Made by a program: the position numbers and the translations under genes. Below are positions 9,846 through 19,300 of a stretch of DNA of 64,000 nt, one piece after another. The stretch is from Desulfosarcina ovata subsp. ovata. GTDB taxonomy: Bacteria; Desulfobacterota; Desulfobacteria; Desulfobacterales; Desulfosarcinaceae. The notes under the pieces are model-generated. The model saw only the letters and a list, made by a program, of their open reading frames with translations, was not told where the DNA came from and did not search any database. Each line of letters begins with the position of its first letter. The first letter of the stretch is position 1. The stretch lies in NCBI RefSeq assembly GCF_009689005.1, contig NZ_AP021879.1, forward strand, positions 4,890,652 to 4,954,651, read 5' to 3'.

Positions 9846-10808
9846 ATGCAGATTCGTGTGCTCACGGCCAGTGATATCCGTTCGGCGCTTTCCATGCGCG
9901 AGGCCATTGATGCCGTCGAAAAGGCCTATGCTCAGCTGGCTTCAGGCAAGGCCACCATGCCCCTTCGGTCCCGGGTCGACACCGATAAGGGAATTTCATT
10001 GCTCATGCCCGCCTATCTCCACGACAGCGGCGATTTTGCCGTGAAGATCGTTTCCGTCTATGGAGAGAATCCCAAGCTCGGCCTGCCCACGGTGACGGCC
10101 ACGGTCCTGGCCATGGACTCCGAAACCGGGATGCCCCTGGCCCTGATGGAGGGGGACAGCCTGACCGCCCTGCGCACCGGTGCGGCCGGTGGGGTCGCCG
10201 CGCGTTACCTGGCCCGCAAGGATGCCAGGACCGTGGCCCTGTTCGGGGCGGGGGTTCAGGCGCGCAGCCAATTGCAGGCGGTTTTGGCCGAGCGGCAGAT
10301 CCAGCGCGTGCTGGTGGTTGGCCGCCTTCCCAAGACGATCGAGCGTTTTTGTGCGGAGGTGGCCACCTGGCCCGACGCCCCGCAGGTGATCGTCGCCCCA
10401 TCGCCCAGGGAGGCGGTTTCCCAGGCCGACATCGTGCTGGCCGCCACGACCACGAAAACACCGCTTTTCGACGGTAATGACCTCAAACCGGGCACCCACG
10501 TCACCGGCGTGGGCTCTTTCACGCCCGAGATGCAGGAGATCGACGCCGTCACCATCGATCGCGCCCGGGTGGTGGTGGACCAGCGCGAGGCGGCCATGGC
10601 CGAGGCCGGGGACATCATTATCGCCAAGGCTACCATCGACGCCGAAATCGGCGAGATTGTCAACGGCACAAAACCCGGCCGGCAGAACGATGACGAGATC
10701 ACCTTTTTTAAATCCGTTGGCCTGGCCGTGCAGGATGCGGTCACTGCGGCCACCGTACTTCGGGCGGCGGAGGAGAAGGGCTTGGGGACAGTCATCCAGA
10801 TGTCCTGA
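9846..10808 (+). CDS. ornithine cyclodeaminase/mu-crystallin family, likely 1-pyrroline-2-carboxylate reductase
   Basis: A 320-residue Rossmann protein with the dinucleotide-binding motif VALFGAGVQARSQ at about residues 135-147 and a typical family N-terminus. AAGGAG lies before the start. Family members include ornithine cyclodeaminase, alanine dehydrogenase and Delta1-pyrroline-2-carboxylate reductase (LhpI). The neighbouring Cys/Thr-type dehydratase would make pyrroline-2-carboxylate, so the reductase function giving L-proline with NAD(P)H is favoured. Alternatives are ornithine cyclodeaminase or a reductase for the P5C made by HypD. Substrate choice is contextual. Confidence 0.75.
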   Translation: MQIRVLTASDIRSALSMREAIDAVEKAYAQLASGKATMPLRSRVDTDKGISLLMPAYLHDSGDFAVKIVSVYGENPKLGLPTVTATVLAMDSETGMPLALMEGDSLTALRTGAAGGVAARYLARKDARTVALFGAGVQARSQLQAVLAERQIQRVLVVGRLPKTIERFCAEVATWPDAPQVIVAPSPREAVSQADIVLAATTTKTPLFDGNDLKPGTHVTGVGSFTPEMQEIDAVTIDRARVVVDQREAAMAEAGDIIIAKATIDAEIGEIVNGTKPGRQNDDEITFFKSVGLAVQDAVTAATVLRAAEEKGLGTVIQMS

Positions 10809-10890
10809 TGCCCGCGGGGGGGGCGAAAAATTTTTCGACCCTACCATGAAAAGATCACCCGATTCGGAATTGCCCAACGGAGGCGTCATT

Positions 10891-11934
10891 ATGCCCATGC
10901 TCGACCCCTTACGCCAATGGACCCCGCCGGAAAACTGGCGGAAGATTACCACCTTGGATGCCCACACTGCTGGCGAACCCTTCCGGATCATCACCGGCGG
11001 CCTGCCGCAGCTTGCCGGCGATACGATCCTTGAGCGCCGGCGCGACATGATCGCGAATTATGATTCCATCCGCACGGCCCTGATGTGGGAACCCCGCGGC
11101 CACGCCGACATGTATGGTTGTATCATCACCCCGCCGGTCTCGGCGGACGCCGATTTCGGGGTGCTTTTCCTGCACAACGAGGGGTACAGCTCCATGTGCG
11201 GCCACGGCATCATCGCCGTGACCACCGTGGCCGTGGAGACGGGCCTGGTGCCGATGGTCGAACCGCTGACCACGGTGCGCATCGACGCGCCGGCCGGCCT
11301 GATCACGGCCCATGCGCGGGTCGAAAACGGACGGGTGAACGGCGTCTTCTTTCACAACGTGCCTTCCTTCGTGCTGGCCCTGGACCGCACCGTGGATGTG
11401 CCGGGACTGGGACGGGTGCGCTACGATGTCGCCTATGGCGGGGCATTCTACGCTTTCGTGGATGCGGCCGACCTGGGGGTGAGTACACGGCACGAGGATT
11501 TCAACCGGCTGATCGAGCGGGGCATGGCGGTCAAGCGTGCCGTCATGGCTGCCGGTTCGATCCCCCATCCCTTCGAAGAGGATCTCAGCTTTCTTTATGG
11601 CACCATCATCGTCGGACCGCCCCATACGGATGATGCCCACTCCAGCAACGTCTGCATCTTCGCCGAAGGCGAGGTGGACCGCTGCCCCACCGGCACCGGG
11701 GTGAGCGCCCGGCTGGCGCTGCACCACGCTCGGGGGGAGATCGGTGTGCGCGAGCCGATGGTCATCGAGAGCATCCTGGGCACGCGTTTTACCGGCCAGG
11801 TGGTGGAGACCACTACCTTCGGTCCCCATGCCGCCGTCATCCCCGAGGTGGAGGGCCGCGCCTGGGTCACCGGCCGCAGCGAATTTCTCATTGATCCGGA
11901 CGATCCGTTGAAGGAGGGATTTATTTTTCGGTGA
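10891..11934 (+). CDS. proline racemase family, likely trans-3-hydroxy-L-proline dehydratase
   Basis: A 347-residue proline racemase superfamily protein. The first catalytic residue is Cys103 in SSMCGHGIIAV. The second position, normally Cys in proline racemase and 4-hydroxyproline epimerase (SPCGTG), is Thr267 here (RCPTGTGVSARLA). A Cys/Thr pair is characteristic of trans-3-hydroxy-L-proline dehydratase, as in human L3HYPDH, which makes 1-pyrroline-2-carboxylate. The start is set by GGAGG six to seven bases before ATG 10891. With the upstream reductase this forms a two-step route from 3-hydroxyproline to proline, beside HypD for the 4-isomer. Confidence 0.85.
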   Translation: MPMLDPLRQWTPPENWRKITTLDAHTAGEPFRIITGGLPQLAGDTILERRRDMIANYDSIRTALMWEPRGHADMYGCIITPPVSADADFGVLFLHNEGYSSMCGHGIIAVTTVAVETGLVPMVEPLTTVRIDAPAGLITAHARVENGRVNGVFFHNVPSFVLALDRTVDVPGLGRVRYDVAYGGAFYAFVDAADLGVSTRHEDFNRLIERGMAVKRAVMAAGSIPHPFEEDLSFLYGTIIVGPPHTDDAHSSNVCIFAEGEVDRCPTGTGVSARLALHHARGEIGVREPMVIESILGTRFTGQVVETTTFGPHAAVIPEVEGRAWVTGRSEFLIDPDDPLKEGFIFR

Positions 11935-11985
11935 GCGGGATCGACGCGATGCCGATTGGAGACATCCTGGTTTGCTTGAAACGCT

Positions 11986-12130
11986 AGCTTGATGGTATTG
12001 CAATTGGCTGAGAAGTTGCTGCCGCAAGCCGGGATTGTACGATCAACTCATTGCCAACCGGCCGGAGAAGAATGTCCGGCCCAAATCCGTCGAGCTGGTC
12101 ATGCTCAAGACCGGCAACATGGATTATGCC
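11986..12130 (+). pseudogene. remnant of a wtpA-like tungstate-binding protein gene
   Basis: About 145 bp match the intact binding-protein gene at 29253-29399. The shared translation includes LYD(Q/R)LIANRPEKNVRPKS, then VELV, MLKTGNMDYA. A frameshift lies near the PGL codons and one codon is lost in VELV(S)MLK. There is no start, no 5' or 3' remainder and no transporter genes beside it, so it is a decayed fragment of a second copy. About 50 bp on either side show nothing recognisable. Confidence 0.8.
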
Positions 12131-12183
12131 AATCGGTTTTGACCGTTGATCTGAAAAAAAAATGGTGCATTGAACCTTGGAAC

Positions 12184-13566
12184 TCAAAGTCTGGTTTGAA
12201 CCTCCGCCATTTTTATGATTGGCAGACGATGTTTGTCTTTGCCCGTGGCCTTGTCCAGCATCTTTTGAGAGGCGCTTCGGTAAAATAGGGTTACTCTGAC
12301 CTTGCCACCTTTTAGCTTTTTCGGGGGCAATTCAATGGTTTCAAACAGTGACTGCTTGGGGGGAACCCGTCTGTCTTTGAGAATCTCGCGGGCCTTGGCA
12401 ATATTCTCCACAGGATTTCCCTTGCCGTCACCGAATACGGTGTTGAAAATGATTGTATCCGCCGTCAGATATTCATTGTTATCCCTGACGCCGGAAGAAA
12501 AAATGGTTTTTCCTTTTTTATCCTTGACGACAACTTCAAGCCACATCTGGCGCATTTCGGTCATGCCCGTAGGCAGATAATGACCGGCACCGATATTTTT
12601 TACCTCGATGATCAGTTTCTGATGATCCAGCTGCGTCTTGTCGATGCCCAGCGTTGCCGTGTTTTCAAGCCGTGCAATGGCCATTTGTGATTTCTCCTCA
12701 TCGCCATTGAGCTTGGGTAAATAGGCATTGGCGCCGACAAAATAGTGAGTAAAGATGTGCTCCCGCTGCGGGCCGTCATCGACGGCCTGTCCGGGATTGA
12801 GTGGTCTCTTCGTGCTTCCCGTGGCCGGGACACCGGGCCGTTGGACCATATGGCAGCCCTGGCAGGTGACGCGTTCCTTGAGATCATCGGAGTAGTAAGG
12901 ACCGTTTTTCCATTCTGTGTAGGTGGTTTCCAGGTCTGTATCGAAGACCACATGTTTGACATTGTGGCACGTCCCGCATATCTCTGCGTTCGTGTGGAAT
13001 TTTGAGTAGGCGGTTTCGTGATAATCCGATTCGGAGTCCTTGAAGGGGCCTCTCTTTACTCCCGGGTTGTCCTCGCCATGCCCGGGCTCGATAATCAGAC
13101 CATTATTGTACATTTTGTGGGCCGCAGTGGCGGAATGGCAGTAATCGCATTGAATGCCCATTTGGGCAAGCTCCGGGATTTTGCTTCTGTCATCTGAAGA
13201 CTTGGTCGGATAGCCGGTAATCACGCCAATCGGCGTATGACATTTTACACAGGCTTCGGCTTCCTTTATTTCGTCCGGATCCTTTAGACCTTCGCGCAGG
13301 AAATCCGAAACTCCCAAATAAACCGTGTCCGTATGCGAAAGGTGGTGGGTTGACCGCTCCCACTGGGCGAAAATTTCCGAGTGGCAGCCGCCACAGGTGT
13401 CTACGGCGATAAACCGGTCGATGGAATAGGTTGGGGCCGTTTCTTTTTGTTCCGTATTATCGTTAACCTGATATAAAATTGCCAGGACGACCGTGGCGAT
13501 CATCAATGCCGCTGTTACAAGGTGTTTATGGCTTTCCAGGGCTTTCATTATTGTGTCCGTCTCCAT
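12184..13566 (-). CDS. membrane-anchored pentahaem cytochrome c (cytochrome c554-like)
   Basis: A 460-residue protein with an N-terminal hydrophobic anchor (about residues 17-33, LVTAALMIATVVLAILY) and five CXXCH haem sites: CGGCH, CVKCH, CDYCH, CGTCH and CQGCH. The layout and early CGGCH...W.S.HH pattern resemble cytochrome c554-type multihaem proteins of periplasmic electron transfer. The C-terminal ~200 residues have no haem site and look beta-rich. The start may be ATG 13566 or the in-frame ATG 13548 (MKALESHK), which has a GGAG upstream. No enzyme partner is adjacent, so its redox partner is unknown. Confidence 0.85.
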   Translation of the reverse strand: METDTIMKALESHKHLVTAALMIATVVLAILYQVNDNTEQKETAPTYSIDRFIAVDTCGGCHSEIFAQWERSTHHLSHTDTVYLGVSDFLREGLKDPDEIKEAEACVKCHTPIGVITGYPTKSSDDRSKIPELAQMGIQCDYCHSATAAHKMYNNGLIIEPGHGEDNPGVKRGPFKDSESDYHETAYSKFHTNAEICGTCHNVKHVVFDTDLETTYTEWKNGPYYSDDLKERVTCQGCHMVQRPGVPATGSTKRPLNPGQAVDDGPQREHIFTHYFVGANAYLPKLNGDEEKSQMAIARLENTATLGIDKTQLDHQKLIIEVKNIGAGHYLPTGMTEMRQMWLEVVVKDKKGKTIFSSGVRDNNEYLTADTIIFNTVFGDGKGNPVENIAKAREILKDRRVPPKQSLFETIELPPKKLKGGKVRVTLFYRSASQKMLDKATGKDKHRLPIIKMAEVQTRL

Positions 13567-13700
13567 TTTTATACGGGCAAGGCCCTAATTCAAAATAAAT
13601 AAACGTGAAGGACAAAGAGCTGTCTTTCCATGAAGGCTATTACCACAAATCACTATAAGGACCCATCAATTTTTATGGCGGCAGGGAAGACCCTCAGGGC

Positions 13701-16190
13701 TTGCTCCGCCGCTACCTCAATGATCTGGCCGCCGAAACCAATCGCCTGCCGTGGGGACGGCTTTCGCCGGAACAGGCCGGACCGGATCAAGGGGAAGTCC
13801 TGCGTCTGGCAGACGTCTATACGGCCCTGGACACTACCGAGCCCAAGCAGATAGAGTGCGAAGACGATCTGCGAAAATGCCTGGCCCGGCTGGATCACAT
13901 GGAGCGCATCCCCGTCCAGCAGATGATCAACGACCATGACCGGCTGGTTCTACTCGGTGACCCCGGTTCCGGCAAGACCACGGTGGTCAATTTCCTCGCC
14001 CATACCATGGCCCGTGCGGGTGTTAATGAAGATTCGCAAGCATGCCTCTCGCGTCTGCTCAAGGCAGGACCATGGGTACATGGCCCCTTGCTTCCGATCC
14101 GCATTGTCCTACGGGAGGTTGGCGCCTGGATGACGTCGGGGGAAGGGGGCCAGCATACCATTGGTGCGTGGATTCGTAAGACCCTAATCGATGCCGGTCT
14201 GGAATCGCTCTGGCCGGTGTTTCATGAAGGTCTGCAAGATCCTTCCACGCCTTACCTGATTCTGCTGGACGGCCTGGACGAAGTGCCGGCCGACTTGCGG
14301 GAGCAATTGGTTCGGCTGATCGACGATTTCAGCGATACCTACCAACACAACCGCTTTCTGGTCACCTGCCGGATTTATGCTTACGTCGATCCTGCCTATC
14401 GCCTGCGTCGGTTCCGGCAAACCATCCTGGCGCCCTTCGACGACGACCAGATCGATCAGTTCATCCAGGCCTGGTACGACGAACTGGCCTTTCAGAAGCG
14501 GGTTTCTCAAACCAAGGCCGATGACCTGGCGAAAGGGCTAAAAACCGCCATCGACCGATCCGATTTGAAGACGCTGGCTGGGCGTCCCTTGATCATGACC
14601 GTCATGGCCCTTTTGCACACGTCCTATGGTCAGCTTCCCGAGGATCGCGTGGAACTTTACCAGTGGGCCGTGGATCTGCTTTTCAGGCGCTGGAAGGGCC
14701 ACGTCGGTCAGGGCGAGTCCGGCCTGATGGCACAGCTTTCCATGCCTCAACTGAAGATGAGCGATCTGATGGCCGGGCTCTATCATGTGGCCTTTCAGGC
14801 CCATGCAGGGCAGGGTAGTGTAGAGGGCACGGCCGATATTGCCGAGGAGGTGCTGCTCAAGCAGCTTAAACCTTTCCTTGGCGACGACTGGAACCGTGCC
14901 GAGGCCTTTGTTCAATACGTGAGAGAGCGGGCTGGATTATTGATCCGACACAAAACAGATGCCTACACCTTTCCCCATCGCACCTTCCAGGAGTTCATGG
15001 CCGCCTGTCATCTTACCGGACTCAAGGATTACCCGCACGAGGCTGCCCGCCTAGTGCGGGAAAATGCGGACCTGTGGCGCATCGTATTTGTTTTAGCCGC
15101 CGGTCATGCCGGGCGCACCCAATTGGGCAATGCCATATCGGCGGTGGGCAAGCTTTGCCTTCGATCCGTATCGGAGGTGGAATCCATCGATGCCGCGGCT
15201 TTTACCCGGGCGGTCATTGCCGGGGAGGCACTGCTTGAGATTGGCCTGGCGGCGGTTAGGCGCGAGGAAGAGGGACGGATTCTAATGGATCGGGTTAAAG
15301 AATGGCTGGTCGCGGCCATGACCGCGGATGATGTGCTGGCTGCTAGGCAGCGTGTATATTTCGGCAATTTTCTTGTTCAACTGGGTGACCCGAGGTTTGA
15401 TTTCGAAAAAGAATTTCTTCCCTATGATAGGGATTTGGGTTTCATAGAGATCCCGGCAGGATCGTTCGTGATGGGTGAAGATAAAAAACGACATGAAGTT
15501 GTATCGTCGTCCTATGCCATCGTGATGGGCAAAGATAAAAAACGATATGAAGTTGTATTGTCTTCCTATGCCATGGCCAAGTATCCGGTTACCGTGGCCC
15601 AGTATAAGGCCTTTGCGATTGATATCGGTCAACAACTGAGTGAGAGTTGGAGTCGGTTCAACCGGCTGGACAACCATCCGGTGGTTTTTGTTTCCTGGGT
15701 TGACGCCAATACCTATTGCCGGTGGCTGACGGAAAAGTTGGAGCACCGCGGGCTTCGGGTGACCCTGCCGACCGAGGCCCAGTGGGAGAGAGCGGCTCGG
15801 GGGTTGGATGCGCTTTCATATTACTGGGGATATGTTGAAATCGATCCCGAGAAAGCGAATTACAATAAGACCGGCATTTCGTCTACGAGCCCGGTGGGCT
15901 GTTTCCCAAAGGGAAAGAGCGAATTTGGATTGTTTGATCTGGCCGGCAATGTTTGGGAATGGTGCCAGGATTGGTATGGAGATTATCCTCTCAGCAGAGA
16001 AGACAAAGTCCGTGACCCCATAGGTCCATCAATGGGGGAGTACCGTGTCATTCGTGGCGGCGCTTGGAACAGCCCAGACATTTACTGTCAGTCGGTCCAC
16101 CGAGAATATGGGGACCCCGGCGCCAAGTACCGTCACGTCGGGTTCCGGCTTGTCTGTCTTCCAGGTCAGCATGGTGAGCCAGGCAAGTGA
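13701..16190 (+). CDS. NACHT NTPase with C-terminal variable FGE/SUMF1 domain, N-terminally truncated (gene A)
   Basis: An 829-residue frame. A STAND-type NACHT module has Walker A GDPGSGKTT (residues 86-94) and Walker B LILLDGLDE (about 186-194), then a helical region with FPHRTFQEF. The FGE fold (from about 580) has PTEAQWERAARG and GNVWEWCQDWYG and ends RVIRGGAWNSPDIYC...GFRLVCLPGQ. Such proteins are sensor switches; the FGE end would bind a ligand and NACHT would oligomerise. The only possible start is TTG 13701. The open frame reaches 13659 without ATG or GTG, and homology to gene C (RQYLQQIAAESNYLPW) already begins upstream of it. The N-terminal effector part is therefore missing. The C-terminal variable region suggests DGR targeting. 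Confidence 0.8.
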   Translation: MLRRYLNDLAAETNRLPWGRLSPEQAGPDQGEVLRLADVYTALDTTEPKQIECEDDLRKCLARLDHMERIPVQQMINDHDRLVLLGDPGSGKTTVVNFLAHTMARAGVNEDSQACLSRLLKAGPWVHGPLLPIRIVLREVGAWMTSGEGGQHTIGAWIRKTLIDAGLESLWPVFHEGLQDPSTPYLILLDGLDEVPADLREQLVRLIDDFSDTYQHNRFLVTCRIYAYVDPAYRLRRFRQTILAPFDDDQIDQFIQAWYDELAFQKRVSQTKADDLAKGLKTAIDRSDLKTLAGRPLIMTVMALLHTSYGQLPEDRVELYQWAVDLLFRRWKGHVGQGESGLMAQLSMPQLKMSDLMAGLYHVAFQAHAGQGSVEGTADIAEEVLLKQLKPFLGDDWNRAEAFVQYVRERAGLLIRHKTDAYTFPHRTFQEFMAACHLTGLKDYPHEAARLVRENADLWRIVFVLAAGHAGRTQLGNAISAVGKLCLRSVSEVESIDAAAFTRAVIAGEALLEIGLAAVRREEEGRILMDRVKEWLVAAMTADDVLAARQRVYFGNFLVQLGDPRFDFEKEFLPYDRDLGFIEIPAGSFVMGEDKKRHEVVSSSYAIVMGKDKKRYEVVLSSYAMAKYPVTVAQYKAFAIDIGQQLSESWSRFNRLDNHPVVFVSWVDANTYCRWLTEKLEHRGLRVTLPTEAQWERAARGLDALSYYWGYVEIDPEKANYNKTGISSTSPVGCFPKGKSEFGLFDLAGNVWEWCQDWYGDYPLSREDKVRDPIGPSMGEYRVIRGGAWNSPDIYCQSVHREYGDPGAKYRHVGFRLVCLPGQHGEPGK
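15468..15575 (+). repeat. 54-bp in-frame tandem duplication inside gene A
   Basis: Two adjacent 54-bp units (15468-15521, 15522-15575) encode VMGEDKKRHEVV...SYAI and VMGKDKKRYEVV...SYAM at the start of the FGE domain. Genes C and D have a single unit here. The copies differ at several bases, so the duplication is not brand new. Confidence 0.9.
16061..16140 (+). other. DGR-type variable region of gene A
   Basis: Codons between RVIRGG and GFRLV differ from genes B, C and D mostly at first and second codon positions, while flanking codons are conserved. Examples at equivalent positions (A/C/D) are aac/tac/ggc, agc/aac/agc and tac/ttc/ggc. This is the pattern left when AAC/AAT template codons are adenine-mutagenised. 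No template repeat is in the window. Confidence 0.7.
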
Positions 16191-16245
16191 GCCGGAGGGT
16201 GCGGCGACCGGCGCACCGTCGCGGAGCAGGTCGCCGGTTGACTCG
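16141..16245 (+). repeat. constant 3' tract with inverted repeat after gene A
   Basis: The tract after the variable region is nearly identical behind genes A, B, C and D and continues past the stop codon at 16188. It contains CGGCGACC (16202-16209) and GGTCGCCG (16229-16236), an 8-bp inverted repeat with a 19-nt spacer. Its position matches the IMH plus hairpin that follows DGR variable regions; that function is inferred. Confidence 0.65.
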
Positions 16246-16277
16246 TCCCGCAGGTGGGTTGCCGGATTTGGGGCCAT

Positions 16278-16302
16278 GTAGGAGCGGCCCATGGCCGCGA
16301 TA
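16278..16302 (+). repeat. REP palindrome in the leader of gene B
   Basis: GTAGGA followed by the perfect palindrome GCGGCCCATGGCCGC and GATAA. It is the single-REP form of the GTAG-type family tied to the RAYT at 23315. It ends 17 bp before the gene B start codon. Confidence 0.8.
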
Positions 16303-16319
16303 AAAAGAGAACGGAAAAC

Positions 16320-19300
16320 ATGGCTGAAGAGAAAAGACAAAAGACGATTCACGTAGAGGGATCTCAGGTCGGTATCATCGGCGACAACGTCCACGTTGAC
16401 GGAGGTATCCATTTTCATCACCATCAAAGCCATGCAAATGATACCGAATCTGCCGAGCAGACAACCACAACCAGGGAAGAGATCATCTTCGATCCCGAAG
16501 GCGCCGCCAGCATCCTCCACCTGTCGGATCTCCACTTTGGTGCTGAGAAAAATTCCGATCCGGTCGCCGATGCCAAAAATTGGCACAGTCAACTGACCGA
16601 CGACCTGATCGGCGAATTGGGCTGTGAGCAACTGCATGCCGTCATCATCTCTGGCGATATCGGCAATTTCTCCGAGCCGGATGAATACCGGGCCGCGGAA
16701 GTGTTTTTCGAGCGGTTATGTACCAAATTCGGTCTGGCTGCCTCGCAGCTGATCATCGTACCGGGCAATCACGACCTCAACTGGAAACTCTCCAAGAGGG
16801 GTTACCGCCTGATGGATGTGGAGGATCATGACGGACCGCTGATAGATGGTCAATTTATCCGGGAGAGTGAGAATGTGATCCGGCTGCGGGATGACGACAT
16901 CTATGCGAATCGTTTCCGGCACTTTGGCAAGTTCCATGAAAACGTCACCGGCCGGCCTTTCCCAGTAGATTTGGAATCCCAGGCCGACCTTTGCTACCTG
17001 CCGGAGCTGAACCTGGTCATCGTCGGTTTCAATTCTGTCTGGGAGGCGGATCACCATTTTAAAAAAAGAATTTCCATCAACCCGGATGCCCTTACTCTCG
17101 CCGTAGACCAGCTGCGAGACGACCCGGTATTTAAAGATTGCCTCAAATTCGCCGTCTGGCACCATCCGCTGTACAGTCCCAAAGAAGACCGCATCAAAGA
17201 CCTCGGATTCATGCAGCGCCTGGCCCAGGCTGGGTTTCAGGTCTGCCTGCATGGACACATCCACAAGGCCGATGCTGGTCTGTTTCGCTACGATATGCTC
17301 GCCGATGGTCGAGCTGTCCATGGGGTCGGGGCGGGCACCTTTGGCGCACCGGCAAAGGAGTGGACGCCAGGCTGCCCCCTGCAATACAACCTGCTGCGAC
17401 TTTCGCCAAAGGCCTTACGGGTTCACACCCGCCGCCGCATCGAATTAAATGGCACATGGGAGCCGGATCATCTGTGGCGGCAGGGCAGGGGAAAGCCGAA
17501 CCTACCCTATTATGACATCCCCATCGTCAGCAGCACCAACGACAAATCAGCGCCAAAACCCGGCCCGCCCGTCCCAGCCGCCAAGGCGTATGCCAAACCC
17601 ACGGATGCCGAACTGGAAGCCGAGATCCGGGCCTACCGCGCTAAAGCAGAATCCCTGCACGAAAACCTGCCCGTGGCCGGATTCGCCTCCCATCTCAAGG
17701 TGCCCATCGACATCGAGGATATTTACATCCCTTTGCGGGCTGTGCTTAATCTTAAGGGCATTGAGGAACACGAATGCTACGGCGATGCCCTGGATGCGGA
17801 AAAACGCCTTGCCGGATGCGACCGAAATCTTGAAATTAGATTGGTTGAGGCCTTTCCCGAGGCGCGACAGCGCAACCAAAAGGGGTTGGTGATCCTGGGC
17901 GACCCCGGTTCCGGTAAAACCTCCCACATGAAACGTATGTTGCTCTGGTGCCTGCGCAAGGGACCCGAGAGCCTGGGACTTCCCAAAGGTATGCTGCCGG
18001 TGTTTTTGCCGCTGCGGGAACTGCATCACCTGGAGGACGGCCTCGATCGGTTCATCCAGGATCAGCTCACCAGCCGTCATCTTAAAATGCGGACTGATTT
18101 CGGGCGGCGCCTGATGAAACGGGGCAACCTGCTTTTTCTCCTGGACGGGCTGGACGAGGTGGCCGACCTGACCCAGCGGGAGGCAGTCTCGGTCTGGATC
18201 GAAGAGGCGTTCACGGATTACCCGGATTGCCGGTTTGTCGTTACCTGCCGGTTTGCCGGTTACAGCCCCACAGTCCGGCTGGGTGCCAAGTTTCTGGAGA
18301 TGCATGTGCGGCCTCTGTCGGAAAAAGAGGCCGAGCGGTTCGTGCACAACTGGTACGCGGTGGTCGAAAAAAGCCTGGCCAGTGATGTCGAGCAGGCCGC
18401 GAGCATCGCACGGGAAAAGGCCGACCATCTCAATGACCGGTTACGACAGCCCGATTTCAGGGCCCGCCGGGTATACGAACTGACCCGTAACCCCTTGCTG
18501 CTCACCAACATCTGCCTGGTGCACCGCCACCGGGGCGCCCTGCCCCAGCGCCGCGCCCGGCTCTATGAAGAGTGCATCGACGTGTTGTTGGAGCATTGGC
18601 GTCAGGCCAAGGAACTGGCTTTGGGGATAAACGCCCTGCAGGGACGCCTGGCACTTCAGCCGGCGGCCCTGTGGCTACACCAAAAAGAGGGTAGAACCCG
18701 GGCCACGGCCGATGAACTGACGCCTTACATCGAGCCGGTACTAAAGGAGATTCGATGGCCGGGCGGCGATACGCACGATTTCTTACGCATCATTCGGGAT
18801 GAAAGTGGCCTGCTCACCGGCTGGGACCAGGAGAATTACGGTTTCATGCATTTAGGATTCCAGGAATTTTTGGCCGCCCGTGAAATCCGCAGCCGGTTTC
18901 AACAAGAGATGAACGAAACGGGTCGCTCAAACCTGTTGAAGAATCTGGCCGGCCATTTCGGTGAAAGCTGGTGGCAGGAGGTAACCCTTTTGCTCCTGGC
19001 CCTGGAAGATCCGCCCCTGTTCGTTCCCTTCATGCGGGAAGTGGTCGGTCAACCGGCGTTCGCCAAAGATGTCGACCTAATGGAGATGTGCCTGGACGAT
19101 GCGGTCAAGCCATCACCCCTGCCGTTTATCGAACTGCTTGAAACCGGTCCAGGTAAGGATCCGGAACTCTGGCGGCGCCAATTGCTGGCCCTGCGCATGG
19201 CGGCGAGGCTGGATGGAAAGGCGCTTGAATCCATTATCCATCGCCTGAAAGATCACCCCTTTGATAAGATCCGGCAATGGATTGAAGAGAAGTTCAGGCA

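Noticed and set aside
9846..10808. Calling the reductase an ornithine cyclodeaminase
   Set aside because: Possible by family, but no arginine or ornithine genes are near, while the neighbouring enzyme produces the substrate of the reductase subgroup.
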